A stretch of DNA of 64,000 nt, from NCBI GenBank assembly GCA_963729875.1, contig CAVSPR010000007.1, forward strand, positions 434,001-498,000, read 5' to 3'. The notes under the pieces are model-generated. The model made no database searches. It saw only the letters and a list, made by a program, of their open reading frames with translations, and was not told where the DNA came from. The position numbers and the translations under genes are program-made. Source of the stretch: DATBSL01 sp963729875. GTDB taxonomy: Bacteria; Acidobacteriota; Vicinamibacteria; Fen-336. Of this stretch, positions 34,727 to 43,345 are shown one piece after another (positions within the stretch are counted from its first letter, which is position 1; the number at the start of each line of letters is the position of its first letter).

Positions 34727-37354
34727 ATGCAGCCTGTACGGCGCGCGGCCGCGGCCCTCGCGGCGTCCTTCACGGTGGCGTTCGCGGGGTGGGCCGGGGC
34801 GAGCGAGATCCGCCTCGAGCTGCGCGAGGGTTGGGCGATCCAGTCCTCGGCAAAGGTCGACGCCCGGGGGGAGGCGGTGTCGCAGCCAGGCTTCGACACG
34901 GCCGGCTGGCACCGCGCCACGGTGCCGACGACCGTCGTCGCCGCCCTCGTCGCCGACGGCACCTACCCCGATCCCCTCTTTGGCATGAACCTGCGACAGA
35001 TCCCCGGTACGAACTACGAGGTCGGCAAGAACTTCTCGAACCTGGAGATGCCCGCGGACAGCCCCTTCGCCGTGCCGTGGTGGTACCGGACCGAGCTCGA
35101 CCTCCCGGCCGAGGCGGCGGGCCGGAGGCTCTGGCTCCGGCTCGACGGCGTCAACTTCCGCTTCGACGCCTGGCTCAACGGGACCCGGATCGCCGAGGCG
35201 GCGAAGACGGCCGGCGCCTTCCGCATCCACGAGATCGACGTGACCTCCGTGGCGAAGGCGGGCCGCAACGCGCTCGCCGTCCTCGTCTCCGCCCCGAAGC
35301 CGACCGACCTCGCGATCACCTTCGTCGACTGGAACCCCATGCCGCCCGACAAGGTGATGGGCCTCTACCGCCCGGTGACCCTCGTCGCCACGGGACCGGT
35401 GACGCTCCGCCACCCGCAGGTGGTCACGCGGCTCAACCCGCCCGCCAACGACCGGGCCGAGCTGACCGTGAAGGTGTTCGCCCGCAACGCCTCCCCCGCC
35501 CCGGTGAGCGGCACCTTGAGGGGCAGGGCCGCGGGGATCGCCTTCCAGAAGGAGGTCGCCCTCGCGGCGGGCGAGTCGCGCGAGCTCGTCCTTTCGCCGG
35601 CCGAGCTCCCGCAGCTCGCGGTCGCGCAGCCGAAGCTGTGGTGGCCCGCCCAGTACGGCGAGCCCGCCCTCCACGACGTCGAGCTCGAGCTCGTCCTCGG
35701 CACGACCGTGTCCGACGCCGTCCGCTCGAAGTTCGGCATCCGCGAGTTCACCTCGGAGCTGACGCCGAGCGGCCGCGTGTACTCGGTCAACGGGAGGCGG
35801 ATCCTGATCCGAGGGGCGGGCTACACGCCCGAGATGATGCTGCGCTACTCGACGGAGCGCTATGAGCAGGAGGTCCGCTACGTCAAGGACATGGGCCTCA
35901 ACACCATCCGCCTCGAGGGCAAGCTCGAGGACGAGGCTTTCTTCGACGCGACCGACCGCGAGGGCGTCCTCGTCATGCCCGGCTGGTGCTGCTGCGACCA
36001 CTGGGAGAAGTGGAAGGAATGGGACGCGGAGGACCTGCCCGTCGCTACCGCCTCGCTGCGCGACCAGGTCCTGCGGCTGCGGGGACGCGCCTCCGTCTTC
36101 ACCTGGCTCAACGGCTCCGACGGACCGCCCCCCGCGCCCGTCGAGAAGGCCTACCTCGCCGTCCTCGAGGAGCTGGGCTTCCCGAACCCGGTCGTCTCCT
36201 CGGCCACGGAGAAGAAGGCCGAGCTCTCCGGAGAGAGCGGGATGAAGATGCGCGGGCCCTACGAGTGGGTGCCGCCCGTCTACTGGTACACCGACACGAA
36301 GCTGGGCGGACCCCACGGGTTCGCCACCGAGATCGGCCCCGGCCCGGCGCCGCCCCCGCTCGAGAGCCTGAAGCGCTTCCTGCCGGCCGACAAGCTCTGG
36401 CCGCCCAACGACGCGTGGAGCTACCACTGCGGCGGCGGGGCGTTCAAGACTCTCGACGTGTTCACGAGGGCCATGGACGCGCGCTACGGGCCCTCGGGGA
36501 GCGTCGAGGAGTACGCGCGCAAGGCGCAGGTGGCGGCCTACGAGTCGCACCGCGCGATGCTCGAGTCCTTCGGCGAGCGCAAGTACACGGCGACCGGCGT
36601 CATCCAGTGGATGCTCAACAACGCCTGGCCGGGGATGATCTGGCACCTGTACGACTTCTACCTGCGGCCGGGCGGCGCCTACTTCGGCGCGAAGAAGGCC
36701 TGCGAGCCGCTCCACGTGCAGTTCGCCCTCGACGACCGCTCGGTGGTGGTGGTCAACGGCACGCTGCGCGAGCACAAGGGGCTGAAGGTCACCGCCCGCG
36801 TCCTCGACCTCGCGTCGAAGGAGCTGTTCGCGCGGAGCGCGCCGGTGGACGTCTCTCCCGACGGCAGCGTGAAGGTCTTCCCGGTCCCCGAGCCCGCGGG
36901 CGTGACGCCCACGTACTTCCTGGCCCTCGCGCTCGAGGACGCGTCCGGGCGGACCATCAGCCGCAACGTCTACTGGCTATCGACGAGGCCCGACGTCCTG
37001 GCCTGGGACAAGTCGGAGTGGTACGTGACGCCGCTCGCCCGGGCCGCCGACCTCACGGGCCTGCAGCAGCTCCCCCCGGCCGAGCTCCGGGCCACCGCCA
37101 ACTTCGAGAGCGGCCGTGCGCGCGTCGCGCTCGAAAACCCGTCGGCGCACCTCGCCTTCTTCGTCCACGTGGCCGTGCGCCGGGGCGAGGCCGGCGAGGA
37201 GGTGCTGCCCGTGCTCTGGGAGGACAACGACGTGACGCTCCTCCCGGGCGAGAGGCGCGAGATCACGGCCACGTTCGACCCCGGGCGCCTGGAGGGCGCC
37301 CGGCCGGCCGTGACCCTCGAGGGCTGGAACGTCGCACCGGCCACGGCGAGGTAG
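34727..37354 (+). CDS. Exported GH2 glycosidase, exo-beta-D-glucosaminidase-like
   Basis: An 875-residue secreted glycoside hydrolase family 2 enzyme. A signal peptide ends AGWAGA. The jelly-roll domain (WHRATVPTTVVAALVADGTYPDP, WWYRTELDLP) and an Ig-like domain precede the TIM barrel. The barrel has NGRRILIRGAGYTPEM, GLNTIRLEGKLEDEAFFD, WLNGSDGPPP (Asp465) and GFATEIGPGPAPPP (Glu535). The spacing matches the general acid and nucleophile of the chitosan-degrading exo-glucosaminidase CsxA (Asp469, Glu541), which favours that activity over beta-mannosidase. Two beta domains follow. It would release glucosamine from chitosan oligomers outside the cytoplasm. Neighbouring genes give no sugar-uptake context. 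Confidence 0.82.
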   Translation: MQPVRRAAAALAASFTVAFAGWAGASEIRLELREGWAIQSSAKVDARGEAVSQPGFDTAGWHRATVPTTVVAALVADGTYPDPLFGMNLRQIPGTNYEVGKNFSNLEMPADSPFAVPWWYRTELDLPAEAAGRRLWLRLDGVNFRFDAWLNGTRIAEAAKTAGAFRIHEIDVTSVAKAGRNALAVLVSAPKPTDLAITFVDWNPMPPDKVMGLYRPVTLVATGPVTLRHPQVVTRLNPPANDRAELTVKVFARNASPAPVSGTLRGRAAGIAFQKEVALAAGESRELVLSPAELPQLAVAQPKLWWPAQYGEPALHDVELELVLGTTVSDAVRSKFGIREFTSELTPSGRVYSVNGRRILIRGAGYTPEMMLRYSTERYEQEVRYVKDMGLNTIRLEGKLEDEAFFDATDREGVLVMPGWCCCDHWEKWKEWDAEDLPVATASLRDQVLRLRGRASVFTWLNGSDGPPPAPVEKAYLAVLEELGFPNPVVSSATEKKAELSGESGMKMRGPYEWVPPVYWYTDTKLGGPHGFATEIGPGPAPPPLESLKRFLPADKLWPPNDAWSYHCGGGAFKTLDVFTRAMDARYGPSGSVEEYARKAQVAAYESHRAMLESFGERKYTATGVIQWMLNNAWPGMIWHLYDFYLRPGGAYFGAKKACEPLHVQFALDDRSVVVVNGTLREHKGLKVTARVLDLASKELFARSAPVDVSPDGSVKVFPVPEPAGVTPTYFLALALEDASGRTISRNVYWLSTRPDVLAWDKSEWYVTPLARAADLTGLQQLPPAELRATANFESGRARVALENPSAHLAFFVHVAVRRGEAGEEVLPVLWEDNDVTLLPGERREITATFDPGRLEGARPAVTLEGWNVAPATAR

Positions 37355-37372
37355 CGCGGAAGGGAGCCGGCC

Positions 37373-37837
37373 TCAGGCCGACGCGGGCGACCCCGGCTGG
37401 CGGTTCTGCTCCAGCCAGTAGCGCTCCACACCGGCGATCAGCTCGACGAAGCGCTGGTAGTCGCCCGGCTTCACGAGGTAGCTGTTCGCGTGGAGCCGGT
37501 ACGCCTGGACCATGTCGCCCTCGGCCTGGGAGGTGGTCAGCACGACGCAGGGGATGTCGCACAGCTCGGGAGACGTCTTGATCTCGCGGAGGACCTCGAG
37601 GCCGTCGATCCGCGGGAGCCGGAGGTCCAGCAGGACGAGGTGGGGCCGCCCGGCCGCGTCCCGCGGCGCCCGCCGCCGCAGGTAGTCGAGGGCGGCCTCG
37701 CCGTCGCCGACGTGGGTGAGCTGGAGGCGCGACCCGCACTCCTCGAGCCCACGCCGGACGAGCTCGGCATGGTCCGGGTCGTCCTCCACGAGGAGGACTC
37801 TCAGGCCGTTGCGCGCCGTGTCTTCTCCGTCGCTCAC
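37373..37837 (-). CDS. Single-domain response regulator
   Basis: A 154-residue stand-alone receiver domain (GTG 37837). Acidic residues Glu18-Asp19-Asp20 (VEDDPDHAEL), phosphoacceptor Asp71 (VLLDLRLPRIDG), Thr101 (VLTTSQ) and Lys123 (LVKPG) are all present. The Rcp1-like layout (long loop after beta-2, YLVKPGDYQRFVELI, C-terminal YWLEQNR) is typical of regulators partnered with phytochrome or other hybrid kinases. No kinase is adjacent; the hybrid kinase at 25695 could be a partner but there is no direct support. Confidence 0.88.
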   Translation of the reverse strand: MSDGEDTARNGLRVLLVEDDPDHAELVRRGLEECGSRLQLTHVGDGEAALDYLRRRAPRDAAGRPHLVLLDLRLPRIDGLEVLREIKTSPELCDIPCVVLTTSQAEGDMVQAYRLHANSYLVKPGDYQRFVELIAGVERYWLEQNRQPGSPASA

Positions 37838-37846
37838 GCAACCCCT

Positions 37847-37875
37847 TTCTTACCAGAGGCGCGGACGCCCGTAAA
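37847..37875 (-). promoter_or_regulatory. Predicted promoter of the response regulator
   Basis: On the minus strand: TTTACG (37875-37870), a 17-bp spacer and TAAGAA (37852-37847), about 10 nt before GTG 37837. The surrounding 40 bp are unusually AT-rich for this window. Confidence 0.4.
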
Positions 37876-37965
37876 GCCTTTACTTTCAGCATGCGACGAT
37901 CCCCTGGCGCGGGGCGGCCCGCCGGGAGCATGATGGGCTCGGCTCCCCAGGGAAGGAGGCCGCTC

Positions 37966-38956
37966 ATGACCCGAAGACGGACCTTCACCCGAGCAGGCTT
38001 GGTCGCGGCCGCGCTCGCGTGGGCGGCGACCCCCGCCCCGGCGGCGCAGTGGCGCGTGCCTCGCGATTTCCGCACCATCCAGGCCGCGATCGACAGCCCC
38101 CGCGTCGGGGACGACGACGTGATCCTCGTCGGGCCCCGGGCGCCACCACGGCGCGGTGGTCACGAAGGCCGTCGAGATCCGGGGGAACGGCAAGGCGGTG
38201 ATCGTGGACGGCCCCCGCCGGTGGCCGGCCGTCCCCGAGTGGGAGGCCGGCTTCTACTTCCCCGGCAAGGGCCAGGGCAGCGGCGCGAGCCTGGTCGGGC
38301 TGCGCTTCGAGCACGTCGACCTGCCGGTGTTCAGCGCCGGGGCCGACGATGTGACGGTCGCCCGCTGCACCCTCGAGCGCCCCCTCCAGGGCATCACGAA
38401 CTGGGGCGGCGACGGCTGGGGCATCGGCTGGGACGTCACCGACAACACCATTCAGGGCCTCCGCAGCGCCTGCGCGGGCGGCATCGGCATCCTCGTCGGG
38501 GACTACGCGGGGGGCCGGGCCGCCGGCAACCTCGTCGCCCACAACGTCGTCCGGGGGTGGCTGCGGCCGGCCGACGACGACTGCGGCGGGTACGACGGCT
38601 CCGGGATCGTCCTCTACGCCGACTTCCGCGACGGCCGGGAGGGCGCGAGCGCCATCGAGGGCAACCGCGTGTCCAAGAACCGCGTCCACTTCGAGAGCAC
38701 CGACCCCGACCTGGTGGGCGCGGTCGCGGTGGAGCTGACCGACACCCGCGACGACGGCGCCCTGCCCCCCGTCATCCACGACAACGCGATCGTGTGGAAC
38801 GACCTGCGGGGCATGGACGAGCCCGTCGTCGCCACGCCGGAGGAGCTGGCGGGTGCCAACCGCATCGAGAAGAACCGGACCGGGCCGACGGGCCGCTCGG
38901 CCGACCGGCGAGAGGCCGCCCCGTCGGCCCGGCGAGCCCTCCGGCCGGTGCGCTGA
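37966..38956 (+). CDS. Exported right-handed beta-helix protein (one frameshift)
   Basis: About 330 residues after joining two frames near 38140, in a C/G-rich run. The ATG 37966 has AAGGAGG 6 nt upstream. A signal peptide ends ATPAPA, followed by WRVPRDFRTIQAAIDSPRVGDDDVI, the usual opening of pectate-lyase-type beta-helix proteins. The second frame carries VTKAVEIRGNGKAVIVDG, TVARCTLERPLQGITNW and repeated short-strand motifs (TDNTIQG, AHNVVRG, EGNRVSKNRV, HDNAIVWNDLRG). A polysaccharide-binding or lyase role is possible; catalytic residues cannot be assigned. Confidence 0.72.
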
Positions 38957-38995
38957 TATGCTCGGGGTCCACCCGATTCGGACCAGGAGGCCTTC

Positions 38996-40309
38996 ATGAA
39001 AGCCGTCACCGCCCGTCCCGCCCTCACATTCGTCGCCCTCGCGTCGGCGGCGCTCGCCGTGGCCGCCGCCTACGAGGGACCCCGCACGTTCCAGGCGTCG
39101 GAGCTCCTGAAGCCCAACCAGATCAAGGGGCCATACCATTCGGTCGCGCCCACGGTGAAGACCGAGGGCTACCTGAACGTCTTCGACATCACGACAAACT
39201 GGGGTCCGCTCGAGGCCGAGGGCGAAACCATGCTCCTGATGCGTCTCCACGAGGTGGGGGCGATCGCCGAGCTCGACAAGGTGTCGAAGAGCGAGGTCTT
39301 CCTGAAGGCGGCCGGCACGTCGGTGCTCAACGTCGGCAAGGGCGTCGCCTCGGTGGTGAAGGACCCCGGGGCCACGGCCCAGGGCATGGGCGAGGGGGTC
39401 AAGCGTTTCGGCACCAACCTCGGGCGCAAGACCAAGCGCACGACCGACAAGGCCGTCGACTCGGCGACGAGCGACGACAAGAAGGCCGAGGGCGAGCAGA
39501 AGTCCACGACCGACAAGGCCGCCCAGACCACCGTCGGCGTCGCGAACTCGGTGCTCGGCATCAACTCCGCCGCGCGCAAGTGGGCGCAGAAGGTCGGAGC
39601 GGACCCGTACACGTCCAACCCGATCCTGAAGAAGGCGCTCGTCGACATCGGCAGGATCGACAAGGCGGGCGGGATCGCGGCCAAGGTCGTGGTGCCGATC
39701 CCGCCGATCGTCACCGGGACGGCGACCGCGGGCAAGCTGGTGTGGGCCCAGGACCCCGAGGCGCTCCTGAAGGCGAACGAGCAGAAGCTCAAGGAGATGG
39801 GGGTCGGCGGCGACGTCGTCAAGCAGCTCTACCTCAGCAAGGGCTTCACGCTCACGCTGCACACGGCCCTCGCCGGCAACCTGCGCGAGGTGAACGTGCC
39901 CGGCTGCGCCGACTACGTGGCGACCGCGGCCGAGGCCAACGCCGAGCGGGAGGGCGTCTTCTTCGCGGAGAGCGCGGCCATGCTCGCGCGCTTCCACAAG
40001 ACGGCGCCGGTGGCGGCGATCCTCACCGACTCGCGGGCGCTCGTTGCGAAGACGAAGGACGGCCGCGCGGTGGTGCTCCTCCCCGTCGACTGGGTGCGCT
40101 GGACGGAGGCCTTCGACAAGGCGCTCACCGAGGTCGAGAAGCGCGCCAAGGCGGAGCTGGGCGCCGCGAAGCTCGAGATGCGGATGACGGGCACGATGTC
40201 GGCGGTCGCGAAGAAGGAGATGGCCGCGCGCGGCTGGGCGGTCACGGAGAACGTCCCCCTGTCGTTCGAGCTCGCCCAGGCGCAGGCCAAGCCGGCTCCC
40301 AAGAAGTAG
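38996..40309 (+). CDS. Exported protein of unknown function
   Basis: A 437-residue protein with a signal peptide (FVALASAALAVAAA), AGGAGG Shine-Dalgarno 5 nt before ATG 38996 and a -10-like TATGCT at 38957-38962. After a beta-rich N-terminal part (GPYHSVAPTVKTEGYLNVF, ITTNWGPLEAEGETMLLMR) comes a charged, probably coiled region rich in Lys, Asp, Ser and Thr (about 145-185). The C-terminal half is mixed alpha/beta, with DWVRWTEAFDKALTEVEKRAKAE. I do not recognise a family. It is 4 nt upstream of the MFS gene and probably co-transcribed with it. Confidence 0.7.
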   Translation: MKAVTARPALTFVALASAALAVAAAYEGPRTFQASELLKPNQIKGPYHSVAPTVKTEGYLNVFDITTNWGPLEAEGETMLLMRLHEVGAIAELDKVSKSEVFLKAAGTSVLNVGKGVASVVKDPGATAQGMGEGVKRFGTNLGRKTKRTTDKAVDSATSDDKKAEGEQKSTTDKAAQTTVGVANSVLGINSAARKWAQKVGADPYTSNPILKKALVDIGRIDKAGGIAAKVVVPIPPIVTGTATAGKLVWAQDPEALLKANEQKLKEMGVGGDVVKQLYLSKGFTLTLHTALAGNLREVNVPGCADYVATAAEANAEREGVFFAESAAMLARFHKTAPVAAILTDSRALVAKTKDGRAVVLLPVDWVRWTEAFDKALTEVEKRAKAELGAAKLEMRMTGTMSAVAKKEMAARGWAVTENVPLSFELAQAQAKPAPKK

Positions 40310-40313
40310 CCCG

Positions 40314-41531
40314 ATGAGCGAGCGCGGCGCCTGGCGGATGGTGGCCGCGCTCGCCGGGCTCAACGTCCTGAGCTACGTCGACCGCCAGCTGCTGGCGGCG
40401 CTCGCACCCGTGCTGATCGCCGACCTCGGCCTGTCGCGCGCCCAGATCGGCCTGCTCGTGGGCTTCGCCTTCATGTCGGTCTACGCCATCGGGACGCTGG
40501 CCGCGGGCGTCCTCGCCGACCGGGGGCCCCGCCCGCGGCTCGTCGCGGGGGGCCTCGGCGCCTGGAGCGCGGCCACCGCGCTCACCGGGACCGCCTCGGG
40601 CTTCGCCTCCCTCGCCGCCTGGCGCGCGGTCGTCGGGGTCGGCGAGTCGGTGCTGCCGCCGACCGCCCTCGCGATGATCGGGGACCGCGTCCCTCCCGCC
40701 CGCGTGGGCTTCGCCAACGGCCTCTACTACGCCGGGGTCCCGACCGGCTTCGCCCTGAGCTTCGCCCTCGCCGGGGCGGTGGCCCCGCGCTTCGGCTGGC
40801 GCGCGTGCTTCCTGGGCCTCGGCGTCGTCGGTCTCGTGGCCGTGGCGCTCGTCTCGCGCATGGCCGACCCGCCCCGGCGCGGCGCGCAGGGACGCGCCCA
40901 CCCCGATGCCGGCGCCATGGTCCGCGCCGCGCTCGGCGCCCTCGCGGGGCGACCCGCCCTGCTCCTCACGGTCCTGGGAGCGACCCTGCTCGTCTACGCG
41001 AGCGCGGCGTCGCAGCACGCGATCACCTGGCTCGTCCACGAGCGCGGCTTCGCCTATCCGCGGGCCGCCTTCTTCTCGGCGGCCATCACCCTGGTCGCCG
41101 GCCTCGCCGGCAGCCTCGGCATCGGGGCGCTGACGGACCGCGCACGCCGCCGCGGGCCCGGGGCCCGGCTGGGCGCCGTCGGCGGCCTGGGCGTCCTCGG
41201 CCTCGCCTCCACGCTCGTGTTCTACCGCGCCCCGGTCGCCTCCCCCGTCTTCCTCCCCGCCTGGGGCCTCGCCCAGGCGTGGCTGCTCGGCTGGTACGGG
41301 CCGGTCGTCGCCGCCATCGACGAGATGGCTCCCCCGGGCCTGCGGGCGAGCGTGATCGGCCTGGCCCTGCTGGTCGTGAACCTCGTGGGCGTCGGGTCGG
41401 GGGCCTACGTCACCGGCCTCATCGGCGACCGCGCCAGCCTGACCGCCGGCCTCTCGTGGAGCCTGGTGCCGTCGGCGGCCGGCGCCGTGCTGATCGCCCT
41501 CGTCGGTCTCTCACAGCTCCGCCGCGCCTGA
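40314..41531 (+). CDS. MFS transporter
   Basis: A 405-residue major-facilitator permease with 12 predicted helices. NVLSYVDRQLLAALAPVLIADLGLSRAQIG matches the first-helix region of spinster/ACS-type carriers. Motif A is GVLADRGPRPR, a RAVVGVGESVLPPTA segment marks helix 4, and a central charged loop (SRMADPPRRGAQGRA) divides the halves. The substrate is unknown; relatives move organic anions or lipids. It starts 4 nt after the exported-protein gene. Confidence 0.85.
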   Translation: MSERGAWRMVAALAGLNVLSYVDRQLLAALAPVLIADLGLSRAQIGLLVGFAFMSVYAIGTLAAGVLADRGPRPRLVAGGLGAWSAATALTGTASGFASLAAWRAVVGVGESVLPPTALAMIGDRVPPARVGFANGLYYAGVPTGFALSFALAGAVAPRFGWRACFLGLGVVGLVAVALVSRMADPPRRGAQGRAHPDAGAMVRAALGALAGRPALLLTVLGATLLVYASAASQHAITWLVHERGFAYPRAAFFSAAITLVAGLAGSLGIGALTDRARRRGPGARLGAVGGLGVLGLASTLVFYRAPVASPVFLPAWGLAQAWLLGWYGPVVAAIDEMAPPGLRASVIGLALLVVNLVGVGSGAYVTGLIGDRASLTAGLSWSLVPSAAGAVLIALVGLSQLRRA

Positions 41532-41626
41532 CGCGTGCCGGCGCTGCCGCCGTGGCATACACTCAGGGGTCCGATCGCGCGCGCCTCGCGCCCGGGTTCG
41601 CACCGTCCGACCTGAGGTGCCCTGTC

Positions 41627-42655
41627 ATGACACGACCGAATGCCGTCCTGCCGCTGGCGGTCGCGGCACTCGTCTTCGGCTGCGGTGGCGGCTCCGCACC
41701 CCCGACGCCGGCGTCAGCCTTCGACCCCGCCTCCGCCCCGCCCGGCGAAGTGGTGCGCGTCGACGACTACCCGCTCTACTTCATGCGCACCAACGCCGAC
41801 TACGGCTTCGACGCCTACCGCCTTCGGGGGGTCACGGCCGTGAGCCCGGGGCCCGGAAGGGGCGCCCCGGCGCCGATTACGTGGGCCTGTACCTGCTTCG
41901 CGACGGCCCGGTCCGGCGAGGGTCCGCTCTTCGGCCGCAACTTCGACTGGTGGCACCGGGCGAGCCTGCTGCTCTACACGGCGCCCCCGAACGCGCTCGC
42001 GTCGCTCTCGATGGTCGACCTGCACTACCTCGACTTCGGGGACGGTGTGACGCTGGAGGAGCTGCGCGGGCAACGGGACCGCATCGCGCAGCGCGCGCCC
42101 TACCTCCCGTTCGACGGAGTGAACGAGAAGGGTGTCGCCGTGGGCCAGATGGCCGTGCCCTCCGCCGAGCCGCCTTTCGACCCGGGCAAGCCGACCCTGT
42201 ACGAGCTGGCGCTGATCCGGCTGGTCCTCGACTACGCGACCGACACGACCCACGGGGTGGAGCTGATGCGCGGGTACAACTACGGCGTCACCTCGCCGGC
42301 CGTCCACTTCCTGATCGGGGACCGCAGCGGCGAGAGCGCCCTCGTGGAGTACGTCGGCGGCGAGATGAAGGTCACGCGCAGCACCGAGCCGTTCATGGTG
42401 GCGACGAACTTCGTGGTCTTCGGCTCGCGGGCGCCGGCGGCTACGGGCTGCTGGCGCTACGACCGCGCGTACTCCACGCTGCAGGCGAGAGGCGGCGTCC
42501 TGTCTCGCGCCGAGGCGCTCGAGCTCCTCTCGGCGGTGTCGCAGGACCACACCATGTGGTCCGCCGTCTACGACCTCCGGGATCGCGCGGTCGACGTCGT
42601 GCCCGGCCGCCGCTACGGCAGATCGTACCGGTTCACGCTGGACCCGGGCCGGTAG
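41627..42655 (+). CDS. Ntn-type linear amide hydrolase lipoprotein (choloylglycine hydrolase/NAAA-like)
   Basis: A 342-residue lipoprotein: ATG 41627, lipobox ending LVFGC (Cys19). The hydrolase core has ACTCFATA, with Cys88 as the likely N-terminal nucleophile after processing, then GPLFGRNFDWWH, where RNFDW is a hallmark of choloylglycine-hydrolase and acid-ceramidase-like Ntn enzymes. Further segments are FDGVNEKGVAVGQMAV and a late FMVATNFVVFG. It would hydrolyse an N-acyl amide in the periplasm or outer membrane; the substrate is not known. Longer in-frame upstream starts overlap the MFS gene and would destroy the lipoprotein signal, so they are rejected. A -10-like TACACT lies at 41559-41564. 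Confidence 0.78.
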   Translation: MTRPNAVLPLAVAALVFGCGGGSAPPTPASAFDPASAPPGEVVRVDDYPLYFMRTNADYGFDAYRLRGVTAVSPGPGRGAPAPITWACTCFATARSGEGPLFGRNFDWWHRASLLLYTAPPNALASLSMVDLHYLDFGDGVTLEELRGQRDRIAQRAPYLPFDGVNEKGVAVGQMAVPSAEPPFDPGKPTLYELALIRLVLDYATDTTHGVELMRGYNYGVTSPAVHFLIGDRSGESALVEYVGGEMKVTRSTEPFMVATNFVVFGSRAPAATGCWRYDRAYSTLQARGGVLSRAEALELLSAVSQDHTMWSAVYDLRDRAVDVVPGRRYGRSYRFTLDPGR

Positions 42656-42669
42656 CCGCGACGCGAGCG

Positions 42670-42699
42670 TTGACGTGGAGGCGGGGCGGGCCCTACGAT
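42670..42699 (+). promoter_or_regulatory. Predicted promoter of the zinc-ribbon protein / amidase pair
   Basis: TTGACG (42670-42675), an 18-bp spacer and TACGAT (42694-42699). GGAGG lies just upstream of GTG 42721. Confidence 0.5.
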
Positions 42700-42720
42700 G
42701 CCGCCCATCCCGGAGGCCAG

Positions 42721-43335
42721 GTGAGCGATTCTGTTCCCAGGGCGCACCGCGCGGGCGAGCCGATCACGGACCTCTGCCGCGCCTGCAAGGTCGAGCGGGA
42801 CCACACGGTGATCGCGGTCGACGCCGACGGGCGGGCGGTGCGCGTCGTCTGCGACTTCTGCGGCAGCCAGCACAACTACCGGGGGGGAGGCGACGAGCCC
42901 CGTCCCGCTTCCGCGGCCAGGCAGCCGCCAGGGGGGCCCCGCCTGAGGGGCGAGCACGAAGGGACGGTCCACGTGAGCACGATCGAGACCCCGCACGAAC
43001 TCGAATCGCTCCTCCGCCGCGTCGTGCTCGAGGAGCTCGGCCTCACGCCCGGGCTCCCCGCCCCGAAGTGGCGCGGCGGGCAGGTGGTGCTACGGCCCGG
43101 AAAGCCGGGCCTGCAGGAGAAAGTGTGGCCGGTCGACGCCCTCTTCCACAAGGTCGTCATGATCCGCAACCGGCTCCGCACCCTTGAGCAGCAGCTGAAC
43201 GCCGCCGAGCTCCCGGACGACCTCAAGCTGCGCCTGCAGGCCTACGTGACCGCATGCTACGGGAGCCTGACCAGCTTCAACGTCCTCTTCGCGGAGGAGG
43301 CCGACCAGTTTCGCGGCGCCGGCGGGGACGACTAG
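42721..43335 (+). CDS. Zinc-ribbon protein of unknown function
   Basis: A 204-residue cytoplasmic protein (GTG, GGAGG Shine-Dalgarno). Residues 19-47 form a four-Cys ribbon: LCRAC (Cys19, Cys22) and VCDFCGS (Cys44, Cys47). A disordered Pro/Arg/Gly linker follows (about 55-80), then a helical domain with HELESLLRRVVLEELG, KVWPVDALFHKVVMIRNRLRTLEQQLN and LKLRLQAYVTACYGSLTSFNVLF. The helical part looks like a protein-interaction module. I cannot assign a family. It lies 10 nt before the cell-wall amidase. Confidence 0.7.
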   Translation: MSDSVPRAHRAGEPITDLCRACKVERDHTVIAVDADGRAVRVVCDFCGSQHNYRGGGDEPRPASAARQPPGGPRLRGEHEGTVHVSTIETPHELESLLRRVVLEELGLTPGLPAPKWRGGQVVLRPGKPGLQEKVWPVDALFHKVVMIRNRLRTLEQQLNAAELPDDLKLRLQAYVTACYGSLTSFNVLFAEEADQFRGAGGDD

Positions 43336-43345
43336 GCCCAGCGAG

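Noticed and set aside
37368..37379. GGCCTCAGGCC-type palindrome as a terminator between GH2 and the response regulator
   Set aside because: Too short, no T-tract, and overlaps the regulator's stop.
40805..41626. Upstream extension of the Ntn-hydrolase lipoprotein frame
   Set aside because: It overlaps the MFS gene in another frame and would bury the lipobox; no motifs.
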